Part shown: one piece after another, positions 1 through 6,561 of the stretch
How the letters are laid out: each line of letters starts with the position of its first letter
Position numbering within the stretch: position 1 is the first letter of the stretch
Assembly: GCA_934454435.1 (NCBI GenBank)
Contig: CAKSGA010000075.1
Coordinates: forward strand, 1 to 11,860
DNA: 11,860 bases
Direction: 5' to 3'
From: an uncultured Oscillospiraceae bacterium
Lineage (GTDB): Bacteria; Bacillota; Clostridia; Oscillospirales; Ruminococcaceae
Program-made: the position numbers and the translations under genes
The notes under the pieces: generated by a model
What the model was told of the DNA's origin: nothing
Database searches by the model: none
The model's input: only the letters and a program-made list of their open reading frames with translations

Positions 1-75
1 GCGACCTGGATGGGACTCGAACCCACGACCTCCGCCGTGACAGGGCGGCGTTCTAACCAACTGAACTACCAGGCC
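1..75 (-). tRNA. tRNA-Asp (anticodon GTC)
   Basis: Read on the minus strand, this folds as a canonical cloverleaf. The acceptor stem GGCCTGG pairs with CCAGGTC (one G-U), the D-arm is present, and the anticodon stem CCGCC/GGCGG encloses loop CTGTCAC, giving anticodon GTC (Asp). The T-arm contains GGTTCGAGTCC. The mature body is 2-75. Base 1 is the first C of a probable encoded CCA tail, which runs off the window edge. It lies 3 nt downstream of tRNA-Val and is very likely processed from the same transcript; further tRNAs may follow outside the window. Confidence 0.96.
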
Positions 76-78
76 ATA

Positions 79-154
79 TGGTGGAAGTTATAGGGCTCGA
101 ACCTATGACCCTCTGCTTGTAAGGCAGATGCTCTCCCAGCTGAGCTAAACTTCC
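79..154 (-). tRNA. tRNA-Val (anticodon TAC)
   Basis: Minus-strand cloverleaf. The acceptor stem GGAAGTT pairs with AACTTCC, with discriminator A and an encoded CCA (79-81). The D-arm is GCTC-AGCTGGGA-GAGC. The anticodon stem TCTGC/GCAGA encloses loop CTTACAA, giving anticodon TAC (Val). The T-loop has the usual GTTCGAGCC. This is the first gene of a short tRNA unit, with tRNA-Asp directly behind it, and is fed by the promoter at 216-244. Confidence 0.97.
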
Positions 155-215
155 ACATTCAGAAATCGCTTTTCGTTTCGTTTCTTTTTTGTATCTCTCG
201 TCAAGCGACTTCTAT

Positions 216-244
216 ATTATACACTCAAAAACTCAATTTGTCAA
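216..244 (-). promoter_or_regulatory. Sigma-A promoter of the tRNA-Val/Asp unit
   Basis: On the minus strand a perfect -35 TTGACA (239-244) is separated by exactly 17 nt from a perfect -10 TATAAT (216-221). Both hexamers match consensus, as expected for stable-RNA genes. Transcription would start near 209, about 55 nt before the mature tRNA-Val. The sequence around the -35 (GCTTGAC) recurs in the leader at about 199-206. The -35 lies only about 20 nt after the hslO stop codon. Confidence 0.88.
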
Positions 245-255
245 GCGATTTTTGA

Positions 256-274
256 AAAAAAGTTCAACTTTTTT
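256..274 (-). terminator. Weak A/T hairpin centred on the hslO stop codon
   Basis: Arms AAAAAAGT (256-263) and ACTTTTTT (267-274) are perfectly complementary around TCA, which is the hslO stop codon read in reverse. On the minus strand the right arm supplies a run of Us. It is nearly all A/U, so it is weaker than the other terminators here. It may be a poor intrinsic terminator that lets some hslO transcription continue into the tRNA unit. Confidence 0.35.
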
Positions 275-1145
275 GTTCTTTGAGCAACTTGCTTATTTCA
301 TCTGTTGAAAACTCATACTTCTTATTGCAGAAGTGACAACAAACCTCCACGGTTTTGCCGTCCTGTTCCAGTTCCTGGAGATTTTTCCTGCCCAGAGAAG
401 CAAGTATTTTTTCAGTTCTCTCTCTTGAACAGTCGCAATAATACTGAGCATTCCACTGATCCAGTATTTCTCCTCCCAGACCCTCAAGCGCACTCAGCGC
501 AAGCTCTTCCGGTTTGAGCCCCTTTTCCAGCAGACCGGTTATGCTCTCCATCTTATTAAGATTATCCTCAATAACCGCCACAGCGCTGTCCTGAACCGGC
601 GGCACCAGCTGGAGCATATATCCTCCCGCCGCTGCGACCGTAGCGTCATCATTAAAGACTATGCCCAGAGCGCAGACAGTAGGAATCTGCTCGCTTATAG
701 AATAGTATGCCGTGATATCCTCCGCAATATTCCCGGAAGCCAGCGGTATCTGACCGACATAAGGCTCCTTGAGCCCCATGTCCTTGACGACCGTCAGGGA
801 ACCCTCCCTGCCAACGCAGGCCGGGACGTCCAGACCGCCGTCTGCCCGAAGCGGAACATTAGCCTGCTCGTTACCTGCACAGCACTTTACGTTTCCCCTG
901 TAGTCCGCAACTACCGTCAGCGTTCCGCATGGACCGCCGCCGTTTATGCGCAGTGTGAGGGTATCCCCCTCGTTTTTGAGCAGAGCGCCCATTATAGAGC
1001 CCGCCGTGCACATTCTGCCCAGAGCCGCAGTGACCACTGGCGTAGAATTATGCAGCCGCTGTATCTCTCTTACTATATCGGTCGAATCTATCGCCGAACA
1101 TAAAACGCTGCCGTCCTCGGACAGCGCCCTGACTATCTTTCCCAT
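264..1145 (-). CDS. hslO: Hsp33 redox-regulated holdase chaperone
   Basis: This 293-residue protein matches the usual Hsp33 length of about 290. Hsp33 is a cytosolic ATP-independent chaperone that binds unfolding proteins under oxidative plus heat or bleach stress. The first 230 or so residues form the substrate-binding and dimer part, including the glycine-rich segment LRINGGGPCGTLTVVADYRG (about 65-84). The C-terminal zinc switch is complete: Cys237-Asp-Cys239, then after 30 residues Cys270-His-Phe-Cys273, the CXC...CXXC set whose disulfides activate the chaperone. There are also many extra cysteines (for example 88, 89, 269). The start ATG has GGAG 7 nt upstream. It sits 36 nt behind the methyltransferase gene and is probably the last gene of that operon. 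Confidence 0.95.
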   Translation of the reverse strand: MGKIVRALSEDGSVLCSAIDSTDIVREIQRLHNSTPVVTAALGRMCTAGSIMGALLKNEGDTLTLRINGGGPCGTLTVVADYRGNVKCCAGNEQANVPLRADGGLDVPACVGREGSLTVVKDMGLKEPYVGQIPLASGNIAEDITAYYSISEQIPTVCALGIVFNDDATVAAAGGYMLQLVPPVQDSAVAVIEDNLNKMESITGLLEKGLKPEELALSALEGLGGEILDQWNAQYYCDCSRERTEKILASLGRKNLQELEQDGKTVEVCCHFCNKKYEFSTDEISKLLKEQKS

Positions 1146-1181
1146 GTTGTATCTCCATTATATTCAGTAAAATAAAAAACG

Positions 1182-1922
1182 TTACACTTTTCTTGCAGAG
1201 AACATCAGTTTGTCGCTGGAATCAGTCGGCTCCTTGTCGGACAGGTATTCCCGGACCTCGAGCACCTCGAAGCCTGCCGCAGCGAGCATTTTCTCCAGTT
1301 CAGCCTTTTCCACGGCGACTTCACGGAAATTCTCCTCCATGCGCTCATAAAGCCCGTCATCGCATTCAGCGAATATGTTCAGTGAGATGTCCACGCCGTT
1401 GTCCCGGGGCGAGAATTCGTTCTGCCATACGCAGTAGACACCATCAACATCGTACACGAACACATTATCCGCAAGGATATTTTTATGTTTATATATAGTA
1501 TTGACGTCAAACAGCAGCAGACCGCCTTTTCTCAGGTTGAGGGACGCCGCCCGGAAAAACTCTGCCATCTCTTCAGCGCCGCCCAGATGGTTCACGCTGT
1601 CCAGGGTAGAGATGATAACGTCAGCCTCGCCGAAGAGGTCGAGCTCCGTCATACCCTGGCATATATACTGTACACCATCGTGGGGTTTGTTCATTGCCTG
1701 CGAAAGCATATCCGGCGAAGCGTCAGCACCTATCACATCGTAACCTTTTGCCGCCATTCTTGCGGTGAGATTTCCTGTGCCGCAGCCGGCGTCAGCAAGG
1801 AAATTCCCCTGACCGTCCCGGAACCTTCTGATCTTTTCATCATAATAGTCTGCGATCTGGTCGTAGGGAACATTTCCGGTCAGGCTATCATAGACCTGTG
1901 CAAAAAGCCCGTAGCCTGCCAT
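1182..1922 (-). CDS. Class I SAM-dependent methyltransferase (YqeM-like)
   Basis: A 246-residue protein with a complete class I Rossmann methyltransferase fold. Motif I DAGCGTGN is at about residues 44-51. The acidic end of strand beta-2 is VIGADAS. A later ISTLDSVNHL segment matches motif post-II, and LRKGGLLLFDVNT matches strand beta-5. The N-terminus (FAQVYDSLTGNVPYDQIADYY) resembles Firmicute YqeM-type putative methyltransferases. The substrate is not deducible; small molecule or protein are both possible. Its ATG overlaps the stop of the upstream regulator by one base (TAATG, 1920-1924), so translation is probably coupled, and hslO follows after 36 nt. The family call is secure; the YqeM label comes from memory of the family. 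Confidence 0.88.
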   Translation of the reverse strand: MAGYGLFAQVYDSLTGNVPYDQIADYYDEKIRRFRDGQGNFLADAGCGTGNLTARMAAKGYDVIGADASPDMLSQAMNKPHDGVQYICQGMTELDLFGEADVIISTLDSVNHLGGAEEMAEFFRAASLNLRKGGLLLFDVNTIYKHKNILADNVFVYDVDGVYCVWQNEFSPRDNGVDISLNIFAECDDGLYERMEENFREVAVEKAELEKMLAAAGFEVLEVREYLSDKEPTDSSDKLMFSARKV

Positions 1923-2212
1923 TACTTTTCATCTTCCTTCATGCGGTCAAAGACGATCTGGTACCCGCCCGCCGCCTGGTAGTTCAGTGTCTTGTTGACT
2001 CTGGAGATAGTAGCGGTGCTGGCGCCGGTCATTTTTACAATGTCGTTATATACGCAGTTCTCAGTCAGCAGCTTTGCAACGTGAAGGCGCTGAGAGATCG
2101 CCTTGAGTTCCTGCGGCGTGCAGAGATCCTCAAAGAATGCGTAGCACTCATCAACGGTTTTCAGTGAAAGTACAGCCTTGAACAGATAGTCCATATTATC
2201 ATCTTTTTTCAT
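1922..2212 (-). CDS. YerC/YecD-type TrpR-superfamily DNA-binding regulator
   Basis: A small, all-helical protein of 96 residues. The core LCTPQELKAISQRLHVAKLL followed by VKMTGASTATISRVNKTL is the TrpR-like helix-turn-helix: the first part helps form the dimer, and GASTATISR is the recognition helix. It matches the YerC/YecD family, related to TrpR but with no known co-repressor. I chose ATG 2212 because GGAGGT lies 5 nt before it; an in-frame ATG at 2224 has no such site and would overlap the ribosome binding site. It is first in an operon with a methyltransferase and hslO. Autoregulation is plausible but not shown. Confidence 0.9.
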   Translation of the reverse strand: MKKDDNMDYLFKAVLSLKTVDECYAFFEDLCTPQELKAISQRLHVAKLLTENCVYNDIVKMTGASTATISRVNKTLNYQAAGGYQIVFDRMKEDEK

Positions 2213-2271
2213 AATGACCTCCATCTGTATGCCTTTTCAGCATAATATGCGGTTTCAGCCGCTCCTTTCCT

Positions 2272-2300
2272 ATTTTATCATATCAAAGCGTAAAAGTCAA
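2272..2300 (-). promoter_or_regulatory. Sigma-A promoter of the regulator-methyltransferase-hslO operon
   Basis: Minus-strand -35 TTGACT (2295-2300), a 17-nt spacer, then -10 TAAAAT (2272-2277) preceded by TGA, an extended -10. The start would be near 2265, giving a leader of about 50 nt. The leader contains two short overlapping inverted repeats: GCGG...CCGC (2249-2262) and GCATA...TATGC (2240-2250). These share two bases, so they cannot both form fully. They could be an operator or a small RNA switch. Confidence 0.8.
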
Positions 2301-2325
2301 TACTTTTGGGTTCTAAAGTGCAAAT

Positions 2326-2642
2326 TTAAAGCAATACCGCATAATTATTGTCGTGCGATTGCACAGCCAGTTTTGCCAATATTACGCTTTGCTTATTGGC
2401 AAAACTCGATTTTTCGTCAGATTGTACAATGAGGAGTTGTTGACGGAAGCGGTAACGCTTTCAAGTCAACAACTAGCGACGCAAGGCTGTCGCCTTGCTA
2501 GGACGAATTGTGCAAGATGCAGGTTTGGCGCAATACGGAACAAATCCGTTGAGTAATTATGTGATTTTTTGCGCCAAACTAGAAAGATGCAAGCAAGCGT
2601 GCGTCAAAGGCGTTAGCCGTTAATTGTGCGGTGTTGCTTTAA
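2326..2642. repeat. MITE-like structured element with 22-bp terminal inverted repeats
   Basis: Non-coding 317-bp segment bounded by imperfect inverted repeats: 2326-2347 and 2621-2642 match at 20 of 22 positions, starting TTAAAGCAA. Three further matching bases lie outside the core. Inside are consecutive perfect hairpins: a 13-bp stem (2369-2381 with 2394-2406), a 10-bp stem (2435-2444 with 2465-2474) with an inner stem and GTAA loop, a 7-bp stem (2481-2487 with 2492-2498), and an 11-bp stem (2523-2533 with 2569-2579) enclosing a 5-bp hairpin. There is also a palindrome ATTGTACAAT (2421-2430). No coding sequence with a ribosome binding site is visible and no clear target duplication was found. 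It could instead be a structured RNA or a binding-site cluster. Confidence 0.7.
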
Positions 2643-2644
2643 TA

Positions 2645-2673
2645 TTGACAATCCAGTGCAACAATAGTATAAT
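2645..2673 (+). promoter_or_regulatory. Consensus sigma-A promoter next to the repeat edge
   Basis: Perfect TTGACA (2645-2650), 17-nt spacer, perfect TATAAT (2668-2673). The start should be near 2680, giving a leader of about 33 nt before the methyltransferase at 2713. The -35 box begins two bases beyond the core inverted repeat, and its first three bases still lie in the extended terminal match (to 2647). Confidence 0.9.
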
Positions 2674-2712
2674 TATCCCGTAATATATTTTATATAAGTA
2701 AGGAGAAGTACA

Positions 2713-3477
2713 ATGAACATCACCTGGAACTCCGAAAAATACACCTCCGATTTCTCATACGTACACAAATACGGCGAAAGCGTAATGACTCTCCTGGAGC
2801 TCCCCGCAGGCGCAAGCCTGCTCGACCTTGGCTGCGGCAACGGAGCCCTCACCGCAAAGTTTGCGGAAATGGGGCTGAAAGTCATCGGCATGGATGCCTC
2901 CGCCGAGCAGCTGGAAACCGCCCGCCGAACTTACCCCGACCTGAGCTTCATGCAGGCTGACGCCACGGATTTCGTACTCAGCGAGCCCGTTGACGCCGTG
3001 TTTGCCAACGCCGTTTTCCACTGGATAGACCGTGAGAAACAGCCCGCCATGCTGCGCTGCATATTCCGGGCGCTGCGTCCCGGCGGTCAGCTCGTGTTTG
3101 AGATGGGCGGAAGCGGCAACTGCGGCAGGATACACTCAGCCCTGGCTGAGCAGTTTGCAGAGCGTGGTCTGCCCTACGACCCGAAGAAGTACTTCCCCAC
3201 CATCGGCGAATATGCCCCGCTGCTGGAGCAGGCGGGATTTATCGTCCGCCACGCTGAGCTCTTTGACCGTCCTACCGAGCTCACCGGCGAACACGGCGTA
3301 TCGGACTGGATAGAAATGTTCGAGCGTGCCGCTCTTGGAACTCTCCCGGACGAAGCCTCCCGGCATGAAGCCGCTCTCGCCGCCGAGGAAGCGACCCGCA
3401 GCGAACTTTTCTATAACGGCAAATGGCATGCGGATTACGTGCGCCTGCGCATGAAAGCTGCCAAACCGTCACGATAA
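2713..3477 (+). CDS. Class I SAM-dependent methyltransferase (trans-aconitate methyltransferase-like)
   Basis: A 254-residue cytosolic class I methyltransferase. Motif I LLDLGCGNGALTAKF is at about residues 36-50. VIGMDAS (about 58-64) ends strand beta-2 with the ribose-binding Asp. MQADATDF is motif II, and ANAVFHWIDR with LRPGGQLVFEMGG are the later motifs. AVFHW and the C-terminal pattern KWHADYVRLRMKA are typical of the Tam/UbiE-like proteins often annotated as trans-aconitate 2-methyltransferase; the true substrate is unknown. ATG follows AAGGAGAAG with good spacing. It is transcribed from the promoter at 2645-2673. It differs clearly from the other methyltransferase in this window. No strong terminator follows, but the next gene has its own promoter. 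Confidence 0.87.
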   Translation: MNITWNSEKYTSDFSYVHKYGESVMTLLELPAGASLLDLGCGNGALTAKFAEMGLKVIGMDASAEQLETARRTYPDLSFMQADATDFVLSEPVDAVFANAVFHWIDREKQPAMLRCIFRALRPGGQLVFEMGGSGNCGRIHSALAEQFAERGLPYDPKKYFPTIGEYAPLLEQAGFIVRHAELFDRPTELTGEHGVSDWIEMFERAALGTLPDEASRHEAALAAEEATRSELFYNGKWHADYVRLRMKAAKPSR

Positions 3478-3499
3478 CTTCCCATTTCTGCCAGGTACA

Positions 3500-3528
3500 T
3501 TGACAATATGCTTCTCATGTGATACAAT
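3500..3528 (+). promoter_or_regulatory. Sigma-A promoter of the solute-binding lipoprotein gene
   Basis: TTGACA (3500-3505), 17-nt spacer, TACAAT (3523-3528). This lies 23 nt after the methyltransferase stop and about 40 nt before the lipoprotein ATG, which is preceded by AAGAGGT (3555-3561). It implies independent transcription. Confidence 0.82.
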
Positions 3529-3567
3529 TATATTGAATGATCTTCCGATCAGAAAAGAGGTAAAAAT

Positions 3568-4929
3568 ATGAAAAGAGCACTGAAATACACATCGGCGCTG
3601 GCCGCATGCCTTATGCTGACCGGCTGCGCATCAGACCGCAGCAGCGGACTTATAAACTATTTCCGCAACGACTATTTTGAGCACACCACCACTACCGAGC
3701 CCACAACTCCCCCGCCGGAAACCACCCCGCAGACCACCACCACCTACGGCAACGAGAGCGAACCCGTGGAACAGCTCCCGGAGCTGGACATCGACAATTC
3801 CGGCAGCAAGGTGACGATATACAGCTTCAGCAGCGACATTAAAACCTTCCTTGACGGCTGGGAGCCCTCCGGAGCCGACGTTGAGTTCAAAACCGGTGAC
3901 ATAAGCACCTACTATGACCAGATAGACTCCCTGCTGAAAGCGCCCAAGGGCAGGAACGACATCGACATATTCGTTGTCGATCAGGACCATCTGTCGAAAT
4001 ATGTTGATCCCAGATACGCCCTGCCGCTGGAGCAGATCTCCTACATTGACACCTCGGAGATGTACGACTTTAACGTCAGCGACTGCACTTATAAGAACGA
4101 TGGTCTGTACGCCCTCAATCTCAACAACAACCCGGGCGTGTTCCTTTATAACAGAGAAGTAGCCTGGGACGTCCTCGGCACCTCCGACCCGTATTCGGTG
4201 CAGGAGTACATCAGTGACTGGGACAGCTTCATGGACACAGCGGAACGCATGAAGTCCGGCGGCTACAAAATGACCCCGAACTTCACGGACATGTACCGGG
4301 CATACGGCGGTGTTGCAAAGCGCTTCACCGACTCCGACGGAAACATAGTGATAAGCGACCAGGCGCTCGAGTGGGCCAAAACTGCAAAGACCATCTACAG
4401 CGGCGGCATGTGCGGCAGCGGCGATATCTGGACATCCGAGTGGAGCTCCTGCTTCACCTCGGGGAATTACTTCGGCACCTTTGCCAGCAACTGGCTTGCT
4501 GAGATAACCCTCGACAGAATGGGCTACAAAGACACCTGGGGAGTCTGCCAGGGGCCGAACCCGTTCACCTGGGACAACAACTATGTGCTTATCAGCAAGA
4601 ACTCCGACAATATGGAGGACTCCATGGCGATCCTGCGGCGCCTGTGTGTTGACGGTGATCTGAATTACGACCTCGGCATGATAATCCCGGACAACTCCTA
4701 TGTATTCACAGGAAATTCGATGTACACCGATATACCCTCGCTGGACTATCAGGCGCCCTGCTACATCTATGACGACATATTAAAGCACGTGCTGACCTCC
4801 ATCGGCGCAAACGAGCAGGACATGAAACTCGCAGACATATTCGTAAGCTCCATGAGCAGTTATATCAAGGGCAGCACAACGCTGGAAAATGCGACCAGCG
4901 ACTTCTACCAGAAAGCAAGCGAACTGTAA
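3568..4929 (+). CDS. Extracellular solute-binding lipoprotein (ABC transporter family 1-like)
   Basis: A 453-residue lipoprotein. The N-terminus MKRALKYTSALAACLMLTGC is a type II signal peptide with lipobox LTGC; Cys20 would be lipidated and anchored outside the membrane. Residues about 40-62 form a Thr/Pro-rich linker (TTTTEPTTPPPETTPQTTTT) that should hold the binding domain away from the membrane. The rest has the layout of family 1 solute-binding proteins (sugar or oligosaccharide binders): VTIYSFSSDIKTFLDGW at the start, IDIFVVDQDHLSKYVD, the NNNPGVFLYNREVA strand, and GYFGTFASNW-like and GPNPFTWDNNYVLISKNS segments. The ligand is unknown. There are no permease or ATPase genes beside it, so it must use components encoded elsewhere or act as a sensor. 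It is convergent with the MATE gene. Confidence 0.85.
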   Translation: MKRALKYTSALAACLMLTGCASDRSSGLINYFRNDYFEHTTTTEPTTPPPETTPQTTTTYGNESEPVEQLPELDIDNSGSKVTIYSFSSDIKTFLDGWEPSGADVEFKTGDISTYYDQIDSLLKAPKGRNDIDIFVVDQDHLSKYVDPRYALPLEQISYIDTSEMYDFNVSDCTYKNDGLYALNLNNNPGVFLYNREVAWDVLGTSDPYSVQEYISDWDSFMDTAERMKSGGYKMTPNFTDMYRAYGGVAKRFTDSDGNIVISDQALEWAKTAKTIYSGGMCGSGDIWTSEWSSCFTSGNYFGTFASNWLAEITLDRMGYKDTWGVCQGPNPFTWDNNYVLISKNSDNMEDSMAILRRLCVDGDLNYDLGMIIPDNSYVFTGNSMYTDIPSLDYQAPCYIYDDILKHVLTSIGANEQDMKLADIFVSSMSSYIKGSTTLENATSDFYQKASEL

Positions 4930-4933
4930 TAAC

Positions 4934-4970
4934 AATAAGGGACTGTATAACCACAGTCCCTTATTTCTTT
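4934..4970. terminator. Bidirectional intrinsic terminator
   Basis: A 13-bp perfect stem (4934-4946 with 4953-4965) with a 6-nt loop. On the plus strand it is followed by TTATTTCTTT; on the minus strand it is followed by AATAAGGG-flanking A/T sequence that can serve the convergent MATE gene. It starts 4 nt after the lipoprotein stop and ends near the MATE stop, so it insulates both. Confidence 0.9.
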
Positions 4971-4972
4971 AT

Positions 4973-6343
4973 TCAAGCCGCTTTCTCAGCCGGCAGGCTG
5001 CCGCACAGCGTCTTTTTGCTGACATGCATGAAATAAATGATCTCAGCCACCGCCGTTATTCCCCAGGAGAAGCTGTACAGCAGGTATAGCGAGGTGATGG
5101 TCTGGAAGTACGCAAACACCGTGTACACCCACGCAACCCGGAACACGCAGGAGCCCATCAGCACCGTCACCGTGGGAACTATTGTCTTTCCGATACCCCT
5201 TGAGGCGGCGATGGTGCAGTCCATAAAAGCGCTTATGACATAGCTCCACCACATGATGCCAATACGCTCCATTCCGGCGTTTATGACGTCCTGGTCGTTT
5301 GCAAAGAGGGACAGGAACTCCCGCCCGAACAGCATCAGCAGCCCGCCAAGCAGAGCCCCGGCTGCGGCTGAGTATGTAAGGCTGACATAATAGCTCTTCA
5401 TCATGCGGGAACGGTTCCCGGCACCACGGTTCTGGCTGATGAAGCTGGAGCAGCCCGTGTGTATCGCCGCCATCACGTTGAAGATTATGGCGTCCGCATT
5501 TGCGGCGGCGGAGTTCCCCGAAACCGTAACAGCGTCAAAGTGGTTCACGCCGGACTGTACGAACAGGTTCGCCACCGCAAAAACAGCGTTCTGTATCCCT
5601 GCGGGAATTCCGAGCATGAGCACATCAGCGCAGGCGGTTCGGCTGATGTATTTCCTTGCGGGACGCAGCGCACAGCAGTCCTTTCTGCGTACGAGGTGTA
5701 CGATTATCAGCGCTCCCGAAAGATACTGGGCGATAACGCTGGCAGCCGCAACGCCGGCAGCCGCCATTCCGCATACTATCACAAAGAACAGGTTGAGCGC
5801 AACATTCAGCACTCCGGAAATGGAGAGGAAGATCAGCGGCAGCCTTGTTTCACCGGTGGCGCTGAGAAGTCCGCTGCCGAAGTTGTACACTGCCATGGCA
5901 GGCATGCCGAGGGAGTATATCCTGAGGTACGCCACGGCGTCCGGGAGCAGCTCCGGCTTTGTCTTGAGGAGCGTCAGCATAGGCTCCGCCAGCAGCAGGC
6001 ACACCAGGCAGACTATCACGCCAGTCACTCCGCACACCAGCAGCGAGGAGTGCACCGTCATGCGCACGCCCTCTTCATCACCTGCGCCGAGCCTGTGAGC
6101 CGCCCGGATATTGACCCCTGCGCCCATACCGATAAGGATCCCGGTGAAAAGAGTCACCAGCAATGTCGTGGAGCCAACGGCTCCAAGCGCTATGTAGTCG
6201 GCGAATTTGCCCGCTATCGCAACATCGCTGAGGTTGAAGAGCACCTCCAGCAGCTGTGTCATCATCAGCGGCAGACTGAACAGAAGTATATTCTTCCACA
6301 GTGAGCCTGACGTCATGCTTATTGAACACGTCTTTGTATTCAT
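4973..6343 (-). CDS. MATE family multidrug/toxin efflux transporter
   Basis: A 456-residue polytopic membrane protein with about 12 hydrophobic helices, the normal size for MATE transporters, which export cationic drugs or metabolites using a Na+ or H+ gradient. Family signatures are the first-helix region LWKNILLFSLPLMMTQLLEVLFNLSDVAIAG (given in part), then GAVGSTTLLVTLFTGILIGMG, and the second-half repeat GIPAGIQNAVFAVANLFVQSG with NADAIIFNVMAAIHTG. The C-terminus is short and basic. The substrate is not predictable. The ribosome binding site is weak: AGGT lies 13 nt before ATG 6343, and AAAGGA is further upstream. An alternative ATG 9 codons in has no better site. The mRNA has a folded leader of about 100 nt (6391-6443). 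Confidence 0.92.
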   Translation of the reverse strand: MNTKTCSISMTSGSLWKNILLFSLPLMMTQLLEVLFNLSDVAIAGKFADYIALGAVGSTTLLVTLFTGILIGMGAGVNIRAAHRLGAGDEEGVRMTVHSSLLVCGVTGVIVCLVCLLLAEPMLTLLKTKPELLPDAVAYLRIYSLGMPAMAVYNFGSGLLSATGETRLPLIFLSISGVLNVALNLFFVIVCGMAAAGVAAASVIAQYLSGALIIVHLVRRKDCCALRPARKYISRTACADVLMLGIPAGIQNAVFAVANLFVQSGVNHFDAVTVSGNSAAANADAIIFNVMAAIHTGCSSFISQNRGAGNRSRMMKSYYVSLTYSAAAGALLGGLLMLFGREFLSLFANDQDVINAGMERIGIMWWSYVISAFMDCTIAASRGIGKTIVPTVTVLMGSCVFRVAWVYTVFAYFQTITSLYLLYSFSWGITAVAEIIYFMHVSKKTLCGSLPAEKAA

Positions 6344-6390
6344 TTGTTCTGTTTACCTGTTCCTTTGTATGTATAAATATGTATCATGGC

Positions 6391-6443
6391 TCCGGCACAT
6401 CTGATATGTGACCGTCTGTGCTGCGCTGCACAGTCCCGCCGGA
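6391..6443 (-). promoter_or_regulatory. Folded 5' leader of the MATE gene (possible riboregulator)
   Basis: In the minus-strand transcript the outer stem TCCGGC (6438-6443) pairs with GCCGGA (6391-6396). It encloses two hairpins: CTGTGC-6 nt-GCACAG (6416-6433) and CACAT-5 nt-ATGTG (6396-6410). Together they form a three-way junction that begins at the predicted transcription start (about 6442). I do not recognise a known riboswitch class: no guanidine, yybP or c-di-GMP consensus. The arrangement upstream of an efflux pump fits ligand sensing but is inferred. Confidence 0.45.
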
Positions 6444-6448
6444 AACAT

Positions 6449-6477
6449 ATGATATCACTTTTGCTCCGGTTTGTCAA
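6449..6477 (-). promoter_or_regulatory. Sigma-A promoter of the MATE gene
   Basis: Minus-strand TTGACA (6472-6477), 17-nt spacer, then TATCAT (6449-6454) preceded by TGA, an extended -10. The start is expected near 6442, about 100 nt upstream of the MATE ATG. The MATE gene is therefore transcribed independently of mazF, whose stop codon lies 85 nt upstream of the -35. Confidence 0.85.
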
Positions 6478-6484
6478 GGGAGCC

Positions 6485-6518
6485 CCTGTGCTGCGGCACA
6501 CAGGTACAGGTGCCGCAG
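6485..6518. repeat. Two mutually exclusive inverted repeats downstream of mazF
   Basis: A 9-bp stem CTGCGGCAC (6491-6499) pairs with GTGCCGCAG (6510-6518) across a 10-nt loop. A competing stem CCTGTG (6485-6490) pairs with CACAGG (6499-6504). They share bases, so only one can form. On the minus strand this lies about 45 nt after the mazF stop and could act as its terminator or 3' end, though no U-run follows it there. The word CTGTGCTGCG occurs here and again in the MATE leader at 6416. Confidence 0.5.
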
Positions 6519-6561
6519 GTCAGCCGGACTTTATTATTTTTATTATTTTATAGTAAGAAGT

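Noticed and set aside
2213..2224. Upstream ATG (2224) as the start of the YerC-like gene
   Set aside because: The GGAGGT site lies between this ATG and the one at 2212 and is correctly spaced only for the latter.
2353..2556. Small open frames inside the hairpin-rich element
   Set aside because: They run through alternating hairpin arms, have no ribosome binding site, and are explained by inverted repeats.
2326..2642. CRISPR array
   Set aside because: The stems differ in sequence and length; there are no identical regularly spaced direct repeats or spacers.
5403..6304. Long plus-strand open frames opposite the MATE gene
   Set aside because: They are mirror frames of a well-supported transporter. 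Their translations are low in structure and have no family resemblance.
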